Shown: piece after piece, positions 12,150-20,951 of the stretch
How the letters are laid out: every line of letters begins with the position of its first letter
Position numbering within the stretch: the stretch's first letter is position 1
DNA from: Janibacter endophyticus
Lineage (GTDB): Bacteria; Actinomycetota; Actinomycetes; Actinomycetales; Dermatophilaceae
Assembly (NCBI RefSeq): GCF_016888335.1
Contig: NZ_JAFEJG010000004.1
Span: forward strand, 992,001 to 1,056,000
DNA length: 64,000 bases
Direction: 5' to 3'
Program-made: the position numbers and the translations under genes
Notes under the pieces: generated by a model
Databases searched by the model: none
Seen by the model: only the letters and a program-made list of their open reading frames with translations
Told to the model about the DNA's origin: nothing

Positions 12150-13729
12150 TGAGCGCCGCGCTGCGCATCCTGCCCGCCGCGGGTGAGTTCGAGGTCGCCG
12201 ACTTCAACTACCTCGCGCTCGCGCCGATGATCATCGTCTTCGCCGGTGCGGTCATCGGGGTCCTCGTCGAGGCCTTCGCCCCGCGCCGCCTCCGCTACCC
12301 GCTCCAGCTGGGTCTGGCGGTGCTCTCCCTCCTGGCTGCCTTCGCGGTCCTCGTCCTCCCGGACTCCGCCGACGTCGTCGGCACGACGGTCGCCGGGACC
12401 CTGGCGATCGACGGGCCGAGCCGCTTCCTCTCGGGGGCGCTCCTCGTCCTCGGCCTCGCGGCCCTGCTCGCGATGGCCGACCGTTTCGGCGGTGACGGAC
12501 CGGACACCTTCACCCCGATGGGTGCCGCGTCCCCGGGCTCCAACCTCGAGGCCGCCGCCGCCCGCGCGGGCCGCTCGACCACCGAGGTCTTCCCGCTGAC
12601 GCTCCTCGCGCTCGGCGGCATGATGATGTTCACCTCGGCCAACGACCTGCTCTCGATGTTCGTCGCGCTCGAGGTCCTCTCGCTGCCGCTCTACCTCATG
12701 ACCGGCCTGGCCCGTCGCCGTCGCCTCCTCTCGCAGGAGGCGGCGCTGAAGTACTTCCTCCTCGGCGCGTTCAGCTCGGCGTTCTTCCTCTTCGGTGCCG
12801 GCCTGCTCTACGGCTACGCCGGCTCGGTGCGGATCTCCGCGATCGCCGAGGCGGCGTCCACGTCGACCGGCGAGATGGAGGGCCTGCTCCTCCCGGGTGT
12901 CGCGATGCTCCTTGTCGGCCTGCTCTTCAAGGTCGGTGCCGTCCCCTTCCACTCCTGGACCCCGGACGTCTACCAGGGCGCCCCGACCCCGGTCACCGGC
13001 TTCATGGCCGCCTGCACGAAGATCGCCGCCTTCGGCGCGCTGCTGCGGCTGGTCTACGTCGGTCTCGAGGCGACGCGCTGGGAGTGGCGCATGGGGGTCG
13101 TCGTCATCGCCGCGCTGACGATGGTCGTCGGTGCCGTGATGTCGGTGACGCAGACGGACATCAAGCGCCTGCTCGCGTACAGCTCGATCGCGCACGCCGG
13201 CTTCATCCTCGTCGGTGTTCTCGCGTTCGACGTCACGGCCGTCGAGGGCGTGCTCTTCTACCTCGTCGCCTACGGCGCCTCGACGATCGCCGCCTTCGCC
13301 CTCGTCGCGATGGTGCGTGAGCGCGGCTCCGAGGCCACCCACCTCTCGCAGTGGGCGGGCCTGGGCCGTCGTCACCCGTGGGTCGCGGCCGCCATGGCGC
13401 TGCTGCTGCTCGCCTTCACCGGTATCCCGCTGACCTCCGGCTTCGTCGCCAAGGTCGCGGCCTTCCTCCCGGCCGTCGCGCACGGTGGCCTCTCCGGCGT
13501 CGTTCTCGTCGTCATCGGTGTCCTCGCGAGCGCGGTGACCGCCTTCGTCTACATCCGGGTCATCGTCCTCATGTACTTCACCGAGCCCTCGGGCGAGGTC
13601 ACCCTGGCGCAGCCGGCGACGATGTCGGTCGTCGCGGTCGCCGTCGGTGTCGTCCTGACGGTCCTCCTCGGCGTCTTCCCCGGTCCGCTCCTCGACCTCG
13701 CGGCGTCCTCGAGCGTCTTCGTCCGGTGA
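12149..13729 (+). CDS. nuoN: NADH-quinone oxidoreductase subunit N
   Basis: This is the third antiporter-like subunit, nearest the peripheral arm (526 residues). It keeps all expected charged residues: the TM5 glutamate (VALEVLSLPLYLM), the TM7 lysine (FKVGAVPFHSWTPDVYQGAPTP), the TM8 lysine exactly 30 residues later (CTKIAAF), and the TM12 lysine (FVAKVAAF). This complete set is a useful reference for the second NuoN at 30212-31645, which is not complete. It overlaps the nuoM stop (TGATG). Confidence 0.97.
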   Translation: MSAALRILPAAGEFEVADFNYLALAPMIIVFAGAVIGVLVEAFAPRRLRYPLQLGLAVLSLLAAFAVLVLPDSADVVGTTVAGTLAIDGPSRFLSGALLVLGLAALLAMADRFGGDGPDTFTPMGAASPGSNLEAAAARAGRSTTEVFPLTLLALGGMMMFTSANDLLSMFVALEVLSLPLYLMTGLARRRRLLSQEAALKYFLLGAFSSAFFLFGAGLLYGYAGSVRISAIAEAASTSTGEMEGLLLPGVAMLLVGLLFKVGAVPFHSWTPDVYQGAPTPVTGFMAACTKIAAFGALLRLVYVGLEATRWEWRMGVVVIAALTMVVGAVMSVTQTDIKRLLAYSSIAHAGFILVGVLAFDVTAVEGVLFYLVAYGASTIAAFALVAMVRERGSEATHLSQWAGLGRRHPWVAAAMALLLLAFTGIPLTSGFVAKVAAFLPAVAHGGLSGVVLVVIGVLASAVTAFVYIRVIVLMYFTEPSGEVTLAQPATMSVVAVAVGVVLTVLLGVFPGPLLDLAASSSVFVR

Positions 13730-14739
13730 CCTCGGTGACGAGCGCGACGCCCGGTGTCATCGCGGTCCCTGGGGCCAGCGATGCGCTGAGCGCTCGTCTC
13801 GCCGAGGGGCTGGAGGCGGTCGAGCGCGTCATCGTCGAGCGCACGCGGCACGAGGACGACTTCATCACGGAGGCCAACCTGCACCTCGCCCAGGCGGGGG
13901 GCAAGCGCTTCCGGCCGATGCTCACCATGCTCGTCGCCGAGCTGGGGGAGGGGATCAACGACGACGTCGTCGCGGCCGCCGCGGGCGTCGAGCTGACCCA
14001 CCTCGCGAGCCTCTACCACGACGACGTCATGGACGAGGCGGAGATGCGGCGCGGCGCCCCGAGCGCCAACGCGAAGTACGACAACTCCACGGCGATCCTC
14101 GTCGGCGACCTGCTCTTCGGCAGCGCGTCGGACATCATCGCCGACCTCGGCCCGGCCGCAGTGAAGATCCAGGCGCAGACCTTCATCCGGCTCTGCGCCG
14201 GCCAGATCCGCGACGACCGGCCGTGCCCCGAGGGCACGGACGCCCGCGAGTACTACCGCAGCGTCCTCGCCGACAAGACCGGGGTGCTCGTCGCGACGGC
14301 GGCCCGCTACGGCGCGATGTTCGGCGGCTGCTCGCCAGAGGTCGTGGCGATGGCGACGGAGTACGGCGAGCGCCTCGGCGTCGCCTTCCAGCTCGCCGAC
14401 GACCTCATCGACATCGCCTCGCAGTCGGGCGAGACCGGCAAGACGCCCGGCACCGACCTGCGCGAGGGCAAGCGCACCCTTCCGGTGCTCAACGCGCTCG
14501 CCTCGCAGGACCCGGCCGACGCCGAGCTGCAGCGGCTGCTCGTGTCGGACCTGCGCGAGGACGCCGACCTCGCGCGGGCGCTCGAGCTGCTCCGCCCGCA
14601 CCAGGCGATGGCCGACGCACGCCAGGAGACCCTCGCCGTGGGCCAGAGAGCCAAGGAGGTCCTCGCCCCGCTGCCCGACAGCGACGCGAAGAGCGCCCTG
14701 CTCGCGCTCGCCGAGGGCGTCGTCCACCGCGCCGGCTGA
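13726..14739 (+). CDS. trans-polyprenyl (hepta/octaprenyl-type) diphosphate synthase
   Basis: This isoprenyl diphosphate synthase condenses isopentenyl diphosphate onto an allylic primer. The product probably supplies the menaquinone side chain used by the adjacent complex I. Both aspartate-rich metal sites are present, DDVMDEAEM in a LYHDDVMDE context and LADDLIDIAS, together with GGKRFRP near the N-terminus. The GTG start overlaps the nuoN stop (GTGA), so it is translationally coupled to the nuo operon; a second GTG nine bases downstream is an alternative. Chain length cannot be read from the sequence with certainty. In mycobacteria the gene at this position is named grcC-like. Confidence 0.88.
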   Translation: MTSVTSATPGVIAVPGASDALSARLAEGLEAVERVIVERTRHEDDFITEANLHLAQAGGKRFRPMLTMLVAELGEGINDDVVAAAAGVELTHLASLYHDDVMDEAEMRRGAPSANAKYDNSTAILVGDLLFGSASDIIADLGPAAVKIQAQTFIRLCAGQIRDDRPCPEGTDAREYYRSVLADKTGVLVATAARYGAMFGGCSPEVVAMATEYGERLGVAFQLADDLIDIASQSGETGKTPGTDLREGKRTLPVLNALASQDPADAELQRLLVSDLREDADLARALELLRPHQAMADARQETLAVGQRAKEVLAPLPDSDAKSALLALAEGVVHRAG

Positions 14740-14756
14740 CCACCCCGTCCTCTCGC

Positions 14757-14816
14757 ACGAGCCAAGGCTCGTACCCCTCCTGTTCGCACGAGCCTTGGCT
14801 CGTGCGAACAGGAGGG
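14757..14816. repeat. paired palindromic repeats after the nuo operon (possible terminator)
   Basis: Two related palindromes lie side by side in the 143-bp spacer. The first is ACGAGCC-AA-GGCTCGT (14757-14772). The second is a 20-bp perfect stem, 14775-14794 pairing with 14797-14816, around a TT centre, with the core GCACGAGCC-TT-GGCTCGTGC. The first core is nearly the reverse complement of the second core, so the two could also pair with each other. There is no T-tract, so a classical intrinsic terminator is not certain; it may stop transcription in both directions or be a dispersed palindromic element. Confidence 0.6.
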
Positions 14817-14882
14817 ACAGGAACCCGGGTGGTTGTGAACCGTGCCCAGGCAGCTGTGGTGACCGGCGCGTAGCCTGAGCGC

Positions 14883-16043
14883 GTGAGCACGCCCACCCTC
14901 GATCTCTCCGCCTGGTCCGCCGCCGTCGTCGGCCGACGCGCGCCGCTGCTCGCGGTCGACCTCGACGCCTTCGACGCCAACGCCGCCGACCTCGTCCGGC
15001 GGGCCGCCGGCATGCCGATCCGGGTCGCGAGCAAGTCCGTGCGCGTCCGCTCGCTCGTCGAGCGTGCCCTCGGCATGGACGGCTTCGCCGGTGTCATGGG
15101 CTACAACATCCGCGAGGGCCTCTGGCTCGCCGAGCAGGGCATCGAGGACGTCTACATCGCCTACCCGAGCGTCGACGCCGAGGCGATCACCCGGCTCGCC
15201 GGCGACGCGACCCTCCGGTCCCGCGTCACCCTCACCGTCGACTCCATCGAGCTCGTCGACCTCCTCCACCGCCTCGGTGCGAAGGGGGTCCGCGTCGCCG
15301 TCGACGTCGATGCCTCCCTGCGGGTCGGTCCGGTGCACATCGGGGCGAGACGCTCCCCCCTTCGCGCCCCGGAGGAGACCGCCCGGGTCGCCCGGGCCGC
15401 CGCCGACCGGGGGCTCGCCGTCGTCGGCATCATGTTCTACGACGCCCAGATCGCCGGTGTCCCGGACTCCTCGCCGGCCGTGCGCATCATGAAGCGACGC
15501 TCCGACGCCGAGCTCCGCACCCGCCGCTCGGCGGTCGTCGCGGCGGTCCGCGAGGTCACCGACCTCGAGTTCGTCAACGGCGGCGGCACCGGCAGCCTGC
15601 ACGTCACGCACGAGGACACGAGCCTCACCGAGCTCGCCGCGGGCTCAGGCCTCTTCACCCCCACGCTCTTCGACGGCTACGACAGCTTCGAGCCGCGCCC
15701 GGCGATGGCCTTCGCCCTGCCCGTCGTGCGCCGGCCGGCCAGCGGCTACGTCACCTGCTTCCAGGGCGGCTACATCGCCTCGGGTCCGGCCGGGCAGGAC
15801 CGCGTGCCGGTACCCGTGTGGCCCACCGGGCTCGAGCTTGTCGGGACCGAGGGGACCGGCGAGGTCCAGACCCCGCTCAAGGGAGATGCCGCAGACCGGC
15901 TCGCGATCGGTGACCTCGTGTGGTTCCGTCACGCCAAGGCCGGCGAGGTGTGCGAGCGCTTCGACGAGGTCGTCCTGCTCCGCGGGGGCGAGGTCGTCGA
16001 CGTCGTCCCGACCTACCGCGGCGAGGGGACCTGCTTCGGCTGA
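14883..16043 (+). CDS. PLP-dependent amino acid deaminase/aldolase-like protein (alanine racemase N-terminal fold)
   Basis: This 386-residue fold-type III PLP enzyme resembles D-threonine aldolase and D-serine dehydratase-like proteins. The likely PLP lysine is K51 in RVASKSVRV at the end of the first TIM-barrel strand, after the family motif PLLAVDLDAFDANAADL. The C-terminal part carries WFRHAKAGEVCERFDEV and THEDTSLTELAAGSGL stretches typical of this family; the divalent-metal site usual in D-threonine aldolases would lie near the C-terminal HxxxxC. The substrate cannot be named. GTG at 14883 is used. The 3' end overlaps the convergent rarD by 31 bases. Confidence 0.75.
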   Translation: MSTPTLDLSAWSAAVVGRRAPLLAVDLDAFDANAADLVRRAAGMPIRVASKSVRVRSLVERALGMDGFAGVMGYNIREGLWLAEQGIEDVYIAYPSVDAEAITRLAGDATLRSRVTLTVDSIELVDLLHRLGAKGVRVAVDVDASLRVGPVHIGARRSPLRAPEETARVARAAADRGLAVVGIMFYDAQIAGVPDSSPAVRIMKRRSDAELRTRRSAVVAAVREVTDLEFVNGGGTGSLHVTHEDTSLTELAAGSGLFTPTLFDGYDSFEPRPAMAFALPVVRRPASGYVTCFQGGYIASGPAGQDRVPVPVWPTGLELVGTEGTGEVQTPLKGDAADRLAIGDLVWFRHAKAGEVCERFDEVVLLRGGEVVDVVPTYRGEGTCFG

Positions 16044-16948
16044 CGCGCCCGGCGGGTGGCGAGCACCGAGTCCACCGACAGGACGAGCAGGGCGACCCAC
16101 ACGATCGCGAAGCCGACCCACCGGGAGCTCGGCATGTGCTCACCCAGCAGGGCCAGCCCGACGACGAGCTGGATCACGGGCGTGCTGAACTGGATGAGCC
16201 CGATGGTCACGAGCGGGATCCGGCGCGCCGACTCCGCGAAGAGCAGCAGCGGCACGGCGGTCACGAGCCCGGAGACGACGAGCAGCGCTGGGTGCAGCGG
16301 GGCGTCGAGGGTGAAGGTCGAGGCCCCGGTCCACGTCAGCCACCCGATGATCGCGACCGCGAGCGGGGCGAGGGCGATGGTCTCGGCGGACAGCGACTGG
16401 AGCGCGGGCAGCGAGACACCAAGCTTCTTCTTGATGAGCCCGTAGAGGGCGAAGGACAGCGCGAGGACGATCGAGATCCAGGGGACCGACCCGGCGACGA
16501 CCGCGAGGTAGAGCCCCGCCAGCGCGCCGATCCCGACGGCGAGCCACTGCAGGGGCCGGAGGATCTCGCGCAGCACGACGACGCCGAGCGCGACCGTCAC
16601 GATCGGGTTGAGGAAGTACCCGAGCGCGGCCTCGTGGGTCCGGCCCTCGCCGACGGCATAGACGTAGACGCCCCAGTTGACCGCGATGGTGTAGGCCGCC
16701 GCGGTGACGCCGAGCGCGAGCTTGGGGCGGCGGCGGAGGAGTCGGATGAGGGCGCCGAGCTCCCGGCGGGCGAGCATGACACCGACGCAGAGGACGAGCG
16801 TCCAGGCGATCCGGTGACCGAGGATCTCCCAGGCACCGGCGGGCTTGAGCGCGTGGAAGTAGATCGGGAAGAGGCCCCAGATGCCGTACGCGCCCCACGC
16901 GGCGAGGAGCCCGAGCCGGTGGCGGCGGTCGGGGTCGTCTGGGGTCAC
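16013..16948 (-). CDS. rarD: RarD/EamA-family transporter
   Basis: This 311-residue integral membrane protein has about ten hydrophobic segments in two EamA repeats. The N-terminus (GLLAAWGAYGIWGLFPIYFHAL) and EILGHRIAWTLVL are hallmarks of RarD. Relatives are drug/metabolite-superfamily exporters whose substrate is mostly unknown (chloramphenicol sensitivity in Pseudomonas gave the name). The start is GTG (CAC at 16946-16948). It converges with the upstream PLP-enzyme gene and shares 31 bp with it, so no terminator fits between them. Confidence 0.85.
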   Translation of the reverse strand: MTPDDPDRRHRLGLLAAWGAYGIWGLFPIYFHALKPAGAWEILGHRIAWTLVLCVGVMLARRELGALIRLLRRRPKLALGVTAAAYTIAVNWGVYVYAVGEGRTHEAALGYFLNPIVTVALGVVVLREILRPLQWLAVGIGALAGLYLAVVAGSVPWISIVLALSFALYGLIKKKLGVSLPALQSLSAETIALAPLAVAIIGWLTWTGASTFTLDAPLHPALLVVSGLVTAVPLLLFAESARRIPLVTIGLIQFSTPVIQLVVGLALLGEHMPSSRWVGFAIVWVALLVLSVDSVLATRRARQPKQVPSPR

Positions 16949-16991
16949 CGGGCGAGCATACGACCGCGCCGGACCGGCTCCCGACCGGCCG

Positions 16992-17723
16992 TCAGTCGAC
17001 GATCTCGGCGACCGCGACGAAGTTCGCCTCGCGGTGCCCGTCCTCGCGGAACCCGAGGCGGTCGTCGCAGGTCACGAGCACGACGCGGCGGCTCGAGTCG
17101 TTGGCGCCCCATACGTCCTGGTCGACCTGGAGGTCGGTCTTGCCGACGATGTCGGTCCGGGTGATCTCGAGGCGGAGGGTCTCACCCGTCGGGTAGGTGA
17201 GGACGACCCCGTCGCCCTCCTTCACGTACTCCAGCGGCGCGAACTTTTCCGGGCCACCCCGGGAGACGACGTGCCCGGCGATGATCGAGGTCCCCTCGGC
17301 GCCCGGGCGCACCCGGTCGTACCCCGTGAACCAGATGACCTGCTGGGCGAGCGGGTTGACCTTGCCGTCGCGCAGCCCCTGCGGCTCGATCGAGGTGGTC
17401 AGTCCGACGGAGGGGACCGAGAGGGTGACGGCCGACGCCTCGGCGTCGGCGGCCCGCAGCCCGGCCGCACGCGCGGCCGCGCTCTGCGGTTCGTCGGGCT
17501 GCCGGGTGACCTCGACCTCGGGGTCGGGGGAGGCCTCGCCCGTGACCGTCGGTCCGGAGCCGGTCGCCGTCGTGCCACCGGCGGACGAAGGGGTGGTGCC
17601 GGGAGATCCGGCGACCCTCGCCTCCCCACGGGTCAGGAGGAAGAACGACACGGCGAGCGCGACGAGGACCATCGCCGCCGTGACGGCGAGCGTCGTCCTC
17701 GTGCGGGTGCGTGCGGCGCTCAG
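16992..17723 (-). CDS. class F-type sortase
   Basis: This membrane-anchored cysteine transpeptidase would attach proteins to, or process, the cell wall. The sortase domain follows a signal-anchor helix (TLAVTAAMVLVALAVSFFLL) and a Thr/Ser/Gly/Pro-rich linker. The triad is visible: His in IIAGHVV, Cys in VLVTCDD, and Arg in FREDGHREANFVAV near the C-terminus. The start is uncertain. An ATG (17670-17672) would cut into the membrane helix; a CTG (17721-17723) overlapping the korB stop would keep the basic n-region and the full helix and is chosen here. No substrate with a sorting signal is seen nearby. Confidence 0.75.
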   Translation of the reverse strand: MSAARTRTRTTLAVTAAMVLVALAVSFFLLTRGEARVAGSPGTTPSSAGGTTATGSGPTVTGEASPDPEVEVTRQPDEPQSAAARAAGLRAADAEASAVTLSVPSVGLTTSIEPQGLRDGKVNPLAQQVIWFTGYDRVRPGAEGTSIIAGHVVSRGGPEKFAPLEYVKEGDGVVLTYPTGETLRLEITRTDIVGKTDLQVDQDVWGANDSSRRVVLVTCDDRLGFREDGHREANFVAVAEIVD

Positions 17724-18865
17724 TCCGCGTCCTGCAGGGTCTCGTCCGTGGAGGTCACCGACGGGTCGACGAGCACGGACCAGGTGTCGTTGCCGTGGAG
17801 CAGGGCGGTGAGGTCGTCGTCGCCCGCCGGTCCGCCGGCCGTCTCGATCGCCGAGGCGACCTGCGCCCGGGTGAGGTCGTCGTAGGTCGGCCGCTCGACC
17901 GAGCGGAAGATCCCCATCGGGACATGGGTCATCGACTCGCTGTCGAGACGGCTGATCGCGAAGGCCTGGCTCGGGTCGGGGTTGCCCGGGTCGTGGACGA
18001 CCACCCGGTCGGCCCACCCCTTCGCGCTGATCTCGCCCTCGGCGACGAAGCCGAGCGCCCCGCGCTCGTCCCGGACGAGGACCTGACGGTCCTCCCCTTC
18101 GCCCACCGCGACCGGCTCGCCGTCCGAGAGGTGGACGAGGCGGGCCCGCTGCTCCTCGATGTCCTTGATGAGCTCGAAGGCGCCGTCGTTGAAGATCGGG
18201 CAGTTCTGGTAGATCTCGACGATCGAGGTGCCGCGGTGCGCGGCGGCGGCCTTGAGGACCGCGGTGAGGTGCTTGCGGTCGGAGTCCATCGTCCGGGCGA
18301 CGAAGGTGCCCTCGGCGCCGAGCGCGAGCGAGATCGGGTTGAAGGGTGCGTCGACGCTACCCATCGGCGAGGACTTCGTGACCAGGCCCGGCTGCGAGGT
18401 GGGGGAGTACTGGCCCTTGGTGAGCCCGTAGATCCGGTTGTTGAAGAGCAGGATCGTCATGTTGACGTTGCGGCGCAGCGCGTGGATGAGGTGGTTGCCG
18501 CCGATCGAGAGCGCATCGCCGTCACCGGTGACGACCCACACCGAGAGGTCCCCCCGGCTCGTCGCCAGGCCGGTCGCGATTGCCGGCGCGCGGCCGTGGA
18601 TCGAGTGCATGCCGTAGGTGTCGAGGTAGTACGGGAATCGGCTGGAGCAGCCGATGCCCGAGACGAAGACGATGTTCTCCTTGCGCAGCCCGAGCTCGGG
18701 CAGGAAGCCCTGGACGGCAGCGAGGATCGCGTAGTCGCCGCAGCCGGGGCACCAGCGCACCTCCTGGTCGGAGGCGAAGTCCTTGCGGGTCTGGGTCTGG
18801 CCCTCGGGCAGCGCCGGGACGCCGTCGGTGCCGCGGGTGGTGGGGATGCCGAGCTCGATGCTCAT
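17720..18865 (-). CDS. korB: 2-oxoacid:ferredoxin oxidoreductase subunit beta (KorB)
   Basis: This 381-residue thiamine-diphosphate-binding subunit decarboxylates 2-oxoglutarate (or a related 2-oxoacid) and passes electrons to ferredoxin. RWCPGCGDYAIL near residue 38 and the TPP motif GDGDALSIGGNH followed by LLFNN are clear. The start overlaps the korA stop (ATGA). In actinobacteria KorAB serves as an alternative to the NAD-linked 2-oxoglutarate dehydrogenase. Its position between two complex I operons suggests that its reduced ferredoxin may feed the second, NADH-module-less complex. Confidence 0.93.
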   Translation of the reverse strand: MSIELGIPTTRGTDGVPALPEGQTQTRKDFASDQEVRWCPGCGDYAILAAVQGFLPELGLRKENIVFVSGIGCSSRFPYYLDTYGMHSIHGRAPAIATGLATSRGDLSVWVVTGDGDALSIGGNHLIHALRRNVNMTILLFNNRIYGLTKGQYSPTSQPGLVTKSSPMGSVDAPFNPISLALGAEGTFVARTMDSDRKHLTAVLKAAAAHRGTSIVEIYQNCPIFNDGAFELIKDIEEQRARLVHLSDGEPVAVGEGEDRQVLVRDERGALGFVAEGEISAKGWADRVVVHDPGNPDPSQAFAISRLDSESMTHVPMGIFRSVERPTYDDLTRAQVASAIETAGGPAGDDDLTALLHGNDTWSVLVDPSVTSTDETLQDAD

Positions 18866-20763
18866 GCGGGGGCCTCCGTCGTCGTGGTCTCGTCCAGCGC
18901 AGTGGTGATGACCTCGACGAGGTCGGCGATCCGGAAGGGCAGGCCCCGGACCGAGGTGTACGACTGGACGTCGACGAGGTACTTCGCGCGGAGCAGCATC
19001 GCGAGCTGGCCGAGGTTCATCTCGGGGACGATGACGCGCTCGTAGCGGCGCAGGACCTCGCCGGTGTTGGTCGGGAAGGGGTTGAGGTGACGCAGGTGCG
19101 CGTGGGCGACGGCCCTGCCCTGGGCGCGCAGGCGGCGCACGGCGGCGAGGTTGGGCCCGTACGTCGAGCCCCAGCCGAGCACGAGGACCTTGGCCTCGCC
19201 CGTCGGGTCGTCGACGGCGAGCTCGACGGAGGTCTCGGCGACCTTGTCGACCTTCGCCTGCCGGGTCCGGACCATGAAGTCGTGGTTGTCCGGGTCGTAG
19301 GAGATGTTGCCGGTGCCGTCGGCCTTCTCGATGCCGCCGACGCGGTGCTCGAGGCCGGGCGTGCCGGGGATCGCCCACGGGCGGGCGAGGGTGTCCGGGT
19401 CCCGGACGAAGGGGTGGAAGGCCGGGTTGCCCTTGTCGTCCGTCGCGTTGGGCTCGGCGGCGAGCTCGACGGTGAGGTCCGGCAGGTCCGCGACGGCGGG
19501 GACGCGCCAGGGCTCGGAGCCGTTGGCGAGGTAGCCGTCGGAGAGGAGGAAGACGGGGGTGCGGTAGGTCGTCGCGATACGGACGGCCTCGATCGCGGCG
19601 TCGAAGCAGTCGGCGGGCGTCTGCGGGGCGACGATCGGCACCGGTGACTCGCCGTTGCGGCCGAACATCGCCTGGAGCAGGTCGGACTGCTCGGTCTTGG
19701 TCGGCAGGCCGGTGCTCGGGCCACCGCGCTGGACGTCGACGATGATGAGCGGGAGCTCGAGGCTGACGGCCAGGCCGATGGTCTCGGACTTGAGCGCCAC
19801 ACCGGGGCCGGAGGTCGTCGTGACCCCGATCGCGCCGCCGAAGGAGGCGCCGAGCGCGATGCCGATGCCGGCGATCTCGTCCTCCGCCTGGATGGTCGTC
19901 ACGCCGTGCCGCTTGTAGCCGGAGAGCGCGTGGAGGATGTCGGAGGCCGGGGTGATCGGGTAGGAGCCGAGCACGAGCGGGCGGCCGCTGCGGTGGGCGC
20001 CCGCGACGAGACCGAGCGCGAGCGCGGCGTTGCCGGTGATGTTGCGGTAGGTGCCGGCGGGGGTGGGCGCGGGCGCGACCTCGTAGACGACGGCGAAGTC
20101 CTCGGTCGTCTCGCCGTAGTTCCAGCCCGCACGCAGGGCGGCGAGGTTCGCGGCCAGGATGTCGGGCTTGCCGCCGAACTTCGCGGTGAGGAAGTCCTCG
20201 GTGGCGGTGATCGGCCGCGAGTACATCCAGGAGAGCAGGCCGAGCGAGAACATGTTCTTCGCCCGCTCCTTCTCCTTGCGGGTCAGGGAGTCGTGCTCGG
20301 CGAGCGCCTCGACGGTGATGCTCGTGAGCGGCACCGCGTGGACCTTCCACGACTCGAGGGTGTCGTCCTCGAGCGGGTTCGTGGCCCAGCCGACCTTCTT
20401 GAGGTTGCGGGTCGTGAACTCGTCGGTGTTGACGATGATCGTCGCGCCGCGCGGCACGTCGCCGAGGTTGGCCTTGAGGGCGGCGGGGTTCATCGCGACG
20501 AGCACGTCGGGGGCGTCGCCGGGGGTGAGGATGTCCCAGCTCGCGAAGTGCAGCTGGAAGGAGCTGACACCCGGGATCGTGCCCTGGGGGGCGCGGATCT
20601 CGGCCGGGAAGTTGGGCAGGGTCGAGAGGTCGTTGCCCAGCGCCGCGCTGTCGGCGGTGAAGCGGTCGCCGGTCAGCTGCATGCCGTCGCCGCTGTCCCC
20701 GGCGAAGCGGATGATGACGCGGTCCTTGACCTCGGTGGTGCGCTGCTCGGTGGTGCTGCTCAT
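18862..20763 (-). CDS. korA: 2-oxoacid:ferredoxin oxidoreductase subunit alpha (KorA, gamma-alpha fusion)
   Basis: This 633-residue subunit begins with the gamma domain (VIIRFAGDSGDGMQLTGDRF, about residues 12-32), followed by the alpha pyrimidine-binding domain (GNAALALGLVAGAHRSG, PLVLGSYPITPASDILHALS) and a C-terminal transketolase-like domain. The length matches actinobacterial KorA. ATG at 20761-20763 was chosen because the product then begins MSSTTEQRTTEVKDR; an upstream in-frame extension lacks conservation and covers the promoter. A triple half-site operator candidate lies about 95-125 bases upstream. Confidence 0.93.
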   Translation of the reverse strand: MSSTTEQRTTEVKDRVIIRFAGDSGDGMQLTGDRFTADSAALGNDLSTLPNFPAEIRAPQGTIPGVSSFQLHFASWDILTPGDAPDVLVAMNPAALKANLGDVPRGATIIVNTDEFTTRNLKKVGWATNPLEDDTLESWKVHAVPLTSITVEALAEHDSLTRKEKERAKNMFSLGLLSWMYSRPITATEDFLTAKFGGKPDILAANLAALRAGWNYGETTEDFAVVYEVAPAPTPAGTYRNITGNAALALGLVAGAHRSGRPLVLGSYPITPASDILHALSGYKRHGVTTIQAEDEIAGIGIALGASFGGAIGVTTTSGPGVALKSETIGLAVSLELPLIIVDVQRGGPSTGLPTKTEQSDLLQAMFGRNGESPVPIVAPQTPADCFDAAIEAVRIATTYRTPVFLLSDGYLANGSEPWRVPAVADLPDLTVELAAEPNATDDKGNPAFHPFVRDPDTLARPWAIPGTPGLEHRVGGIEKADGTGNISYDPDNHDFMVRTRQAKVDKVAETSVELAVDDPTGEAKVLVLGWGSTYGPNLAAVRRLRAQGRAVAHAHLRHLNPFPTNTGEVLRRYERVIVPEMNLGQLAMLLRAKYLVDVQSYTSVRGLPFRIADLVEVITTALDETTTTEAPA

Positions 20764-20855
20764 GCGAGTCTGTGGTCCCCTTCGGGTCGTGCCCGCCGGC
20801 GCGCGGGCCAACCCCAAGAGTAAGTCTCGCCTTAGCCCGCAACCTAATCGTCTAC

Positions 20856-20884
20856 GTTATGAGACGCATAACATCACGTTATGC
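20856..20884. promoter_or_regulatory. triple half-site operator candidate between korA and the enoyl-CoA hydratase gene
   Basis: Three copies of GTTATG alternate in orientation with exact 11-bp periodicity: GTTATG at 20856-20861, CATAAC at 20867-20872, GTTATGC at 20878-20884. Adjacent copies make two overlapping inverted repeats, all on one face of the helix. The site lies in the divergent spacer between korA (minus) and the crotonase-family gene (plus), and the AT-rich core stands out in about 70% GC sequence. A dimeric regulator binding twice would fit. The regulator is unknown. Confidence 0.55.
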
Positions 20885-20951
20885 ATGAGGTTTCTCGCTG
20901 CGGTGCGAGGAGCCCTGCGACGAGCCTCGCCGCGACGGCATGATGGGCCCC

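Noticed and set aside
17720-20842. A single 1040-residue minus-strand protein that appears to join korA and korB
   Set aside because: It is an out-of-frame reading of korA running into the true korB frame. KorA and KorB are separate, with an ATGA overlap at 18862-18865.
20829-20847. Possible iron-box (DtxR/IdeR-like) TTAG...CCTAA sequence upstream of korA
   Set aside because: Only the outer bases resemble the consensus and the 19-bp palindrome is not present; the adjacent GTTATG triple is far better supported.
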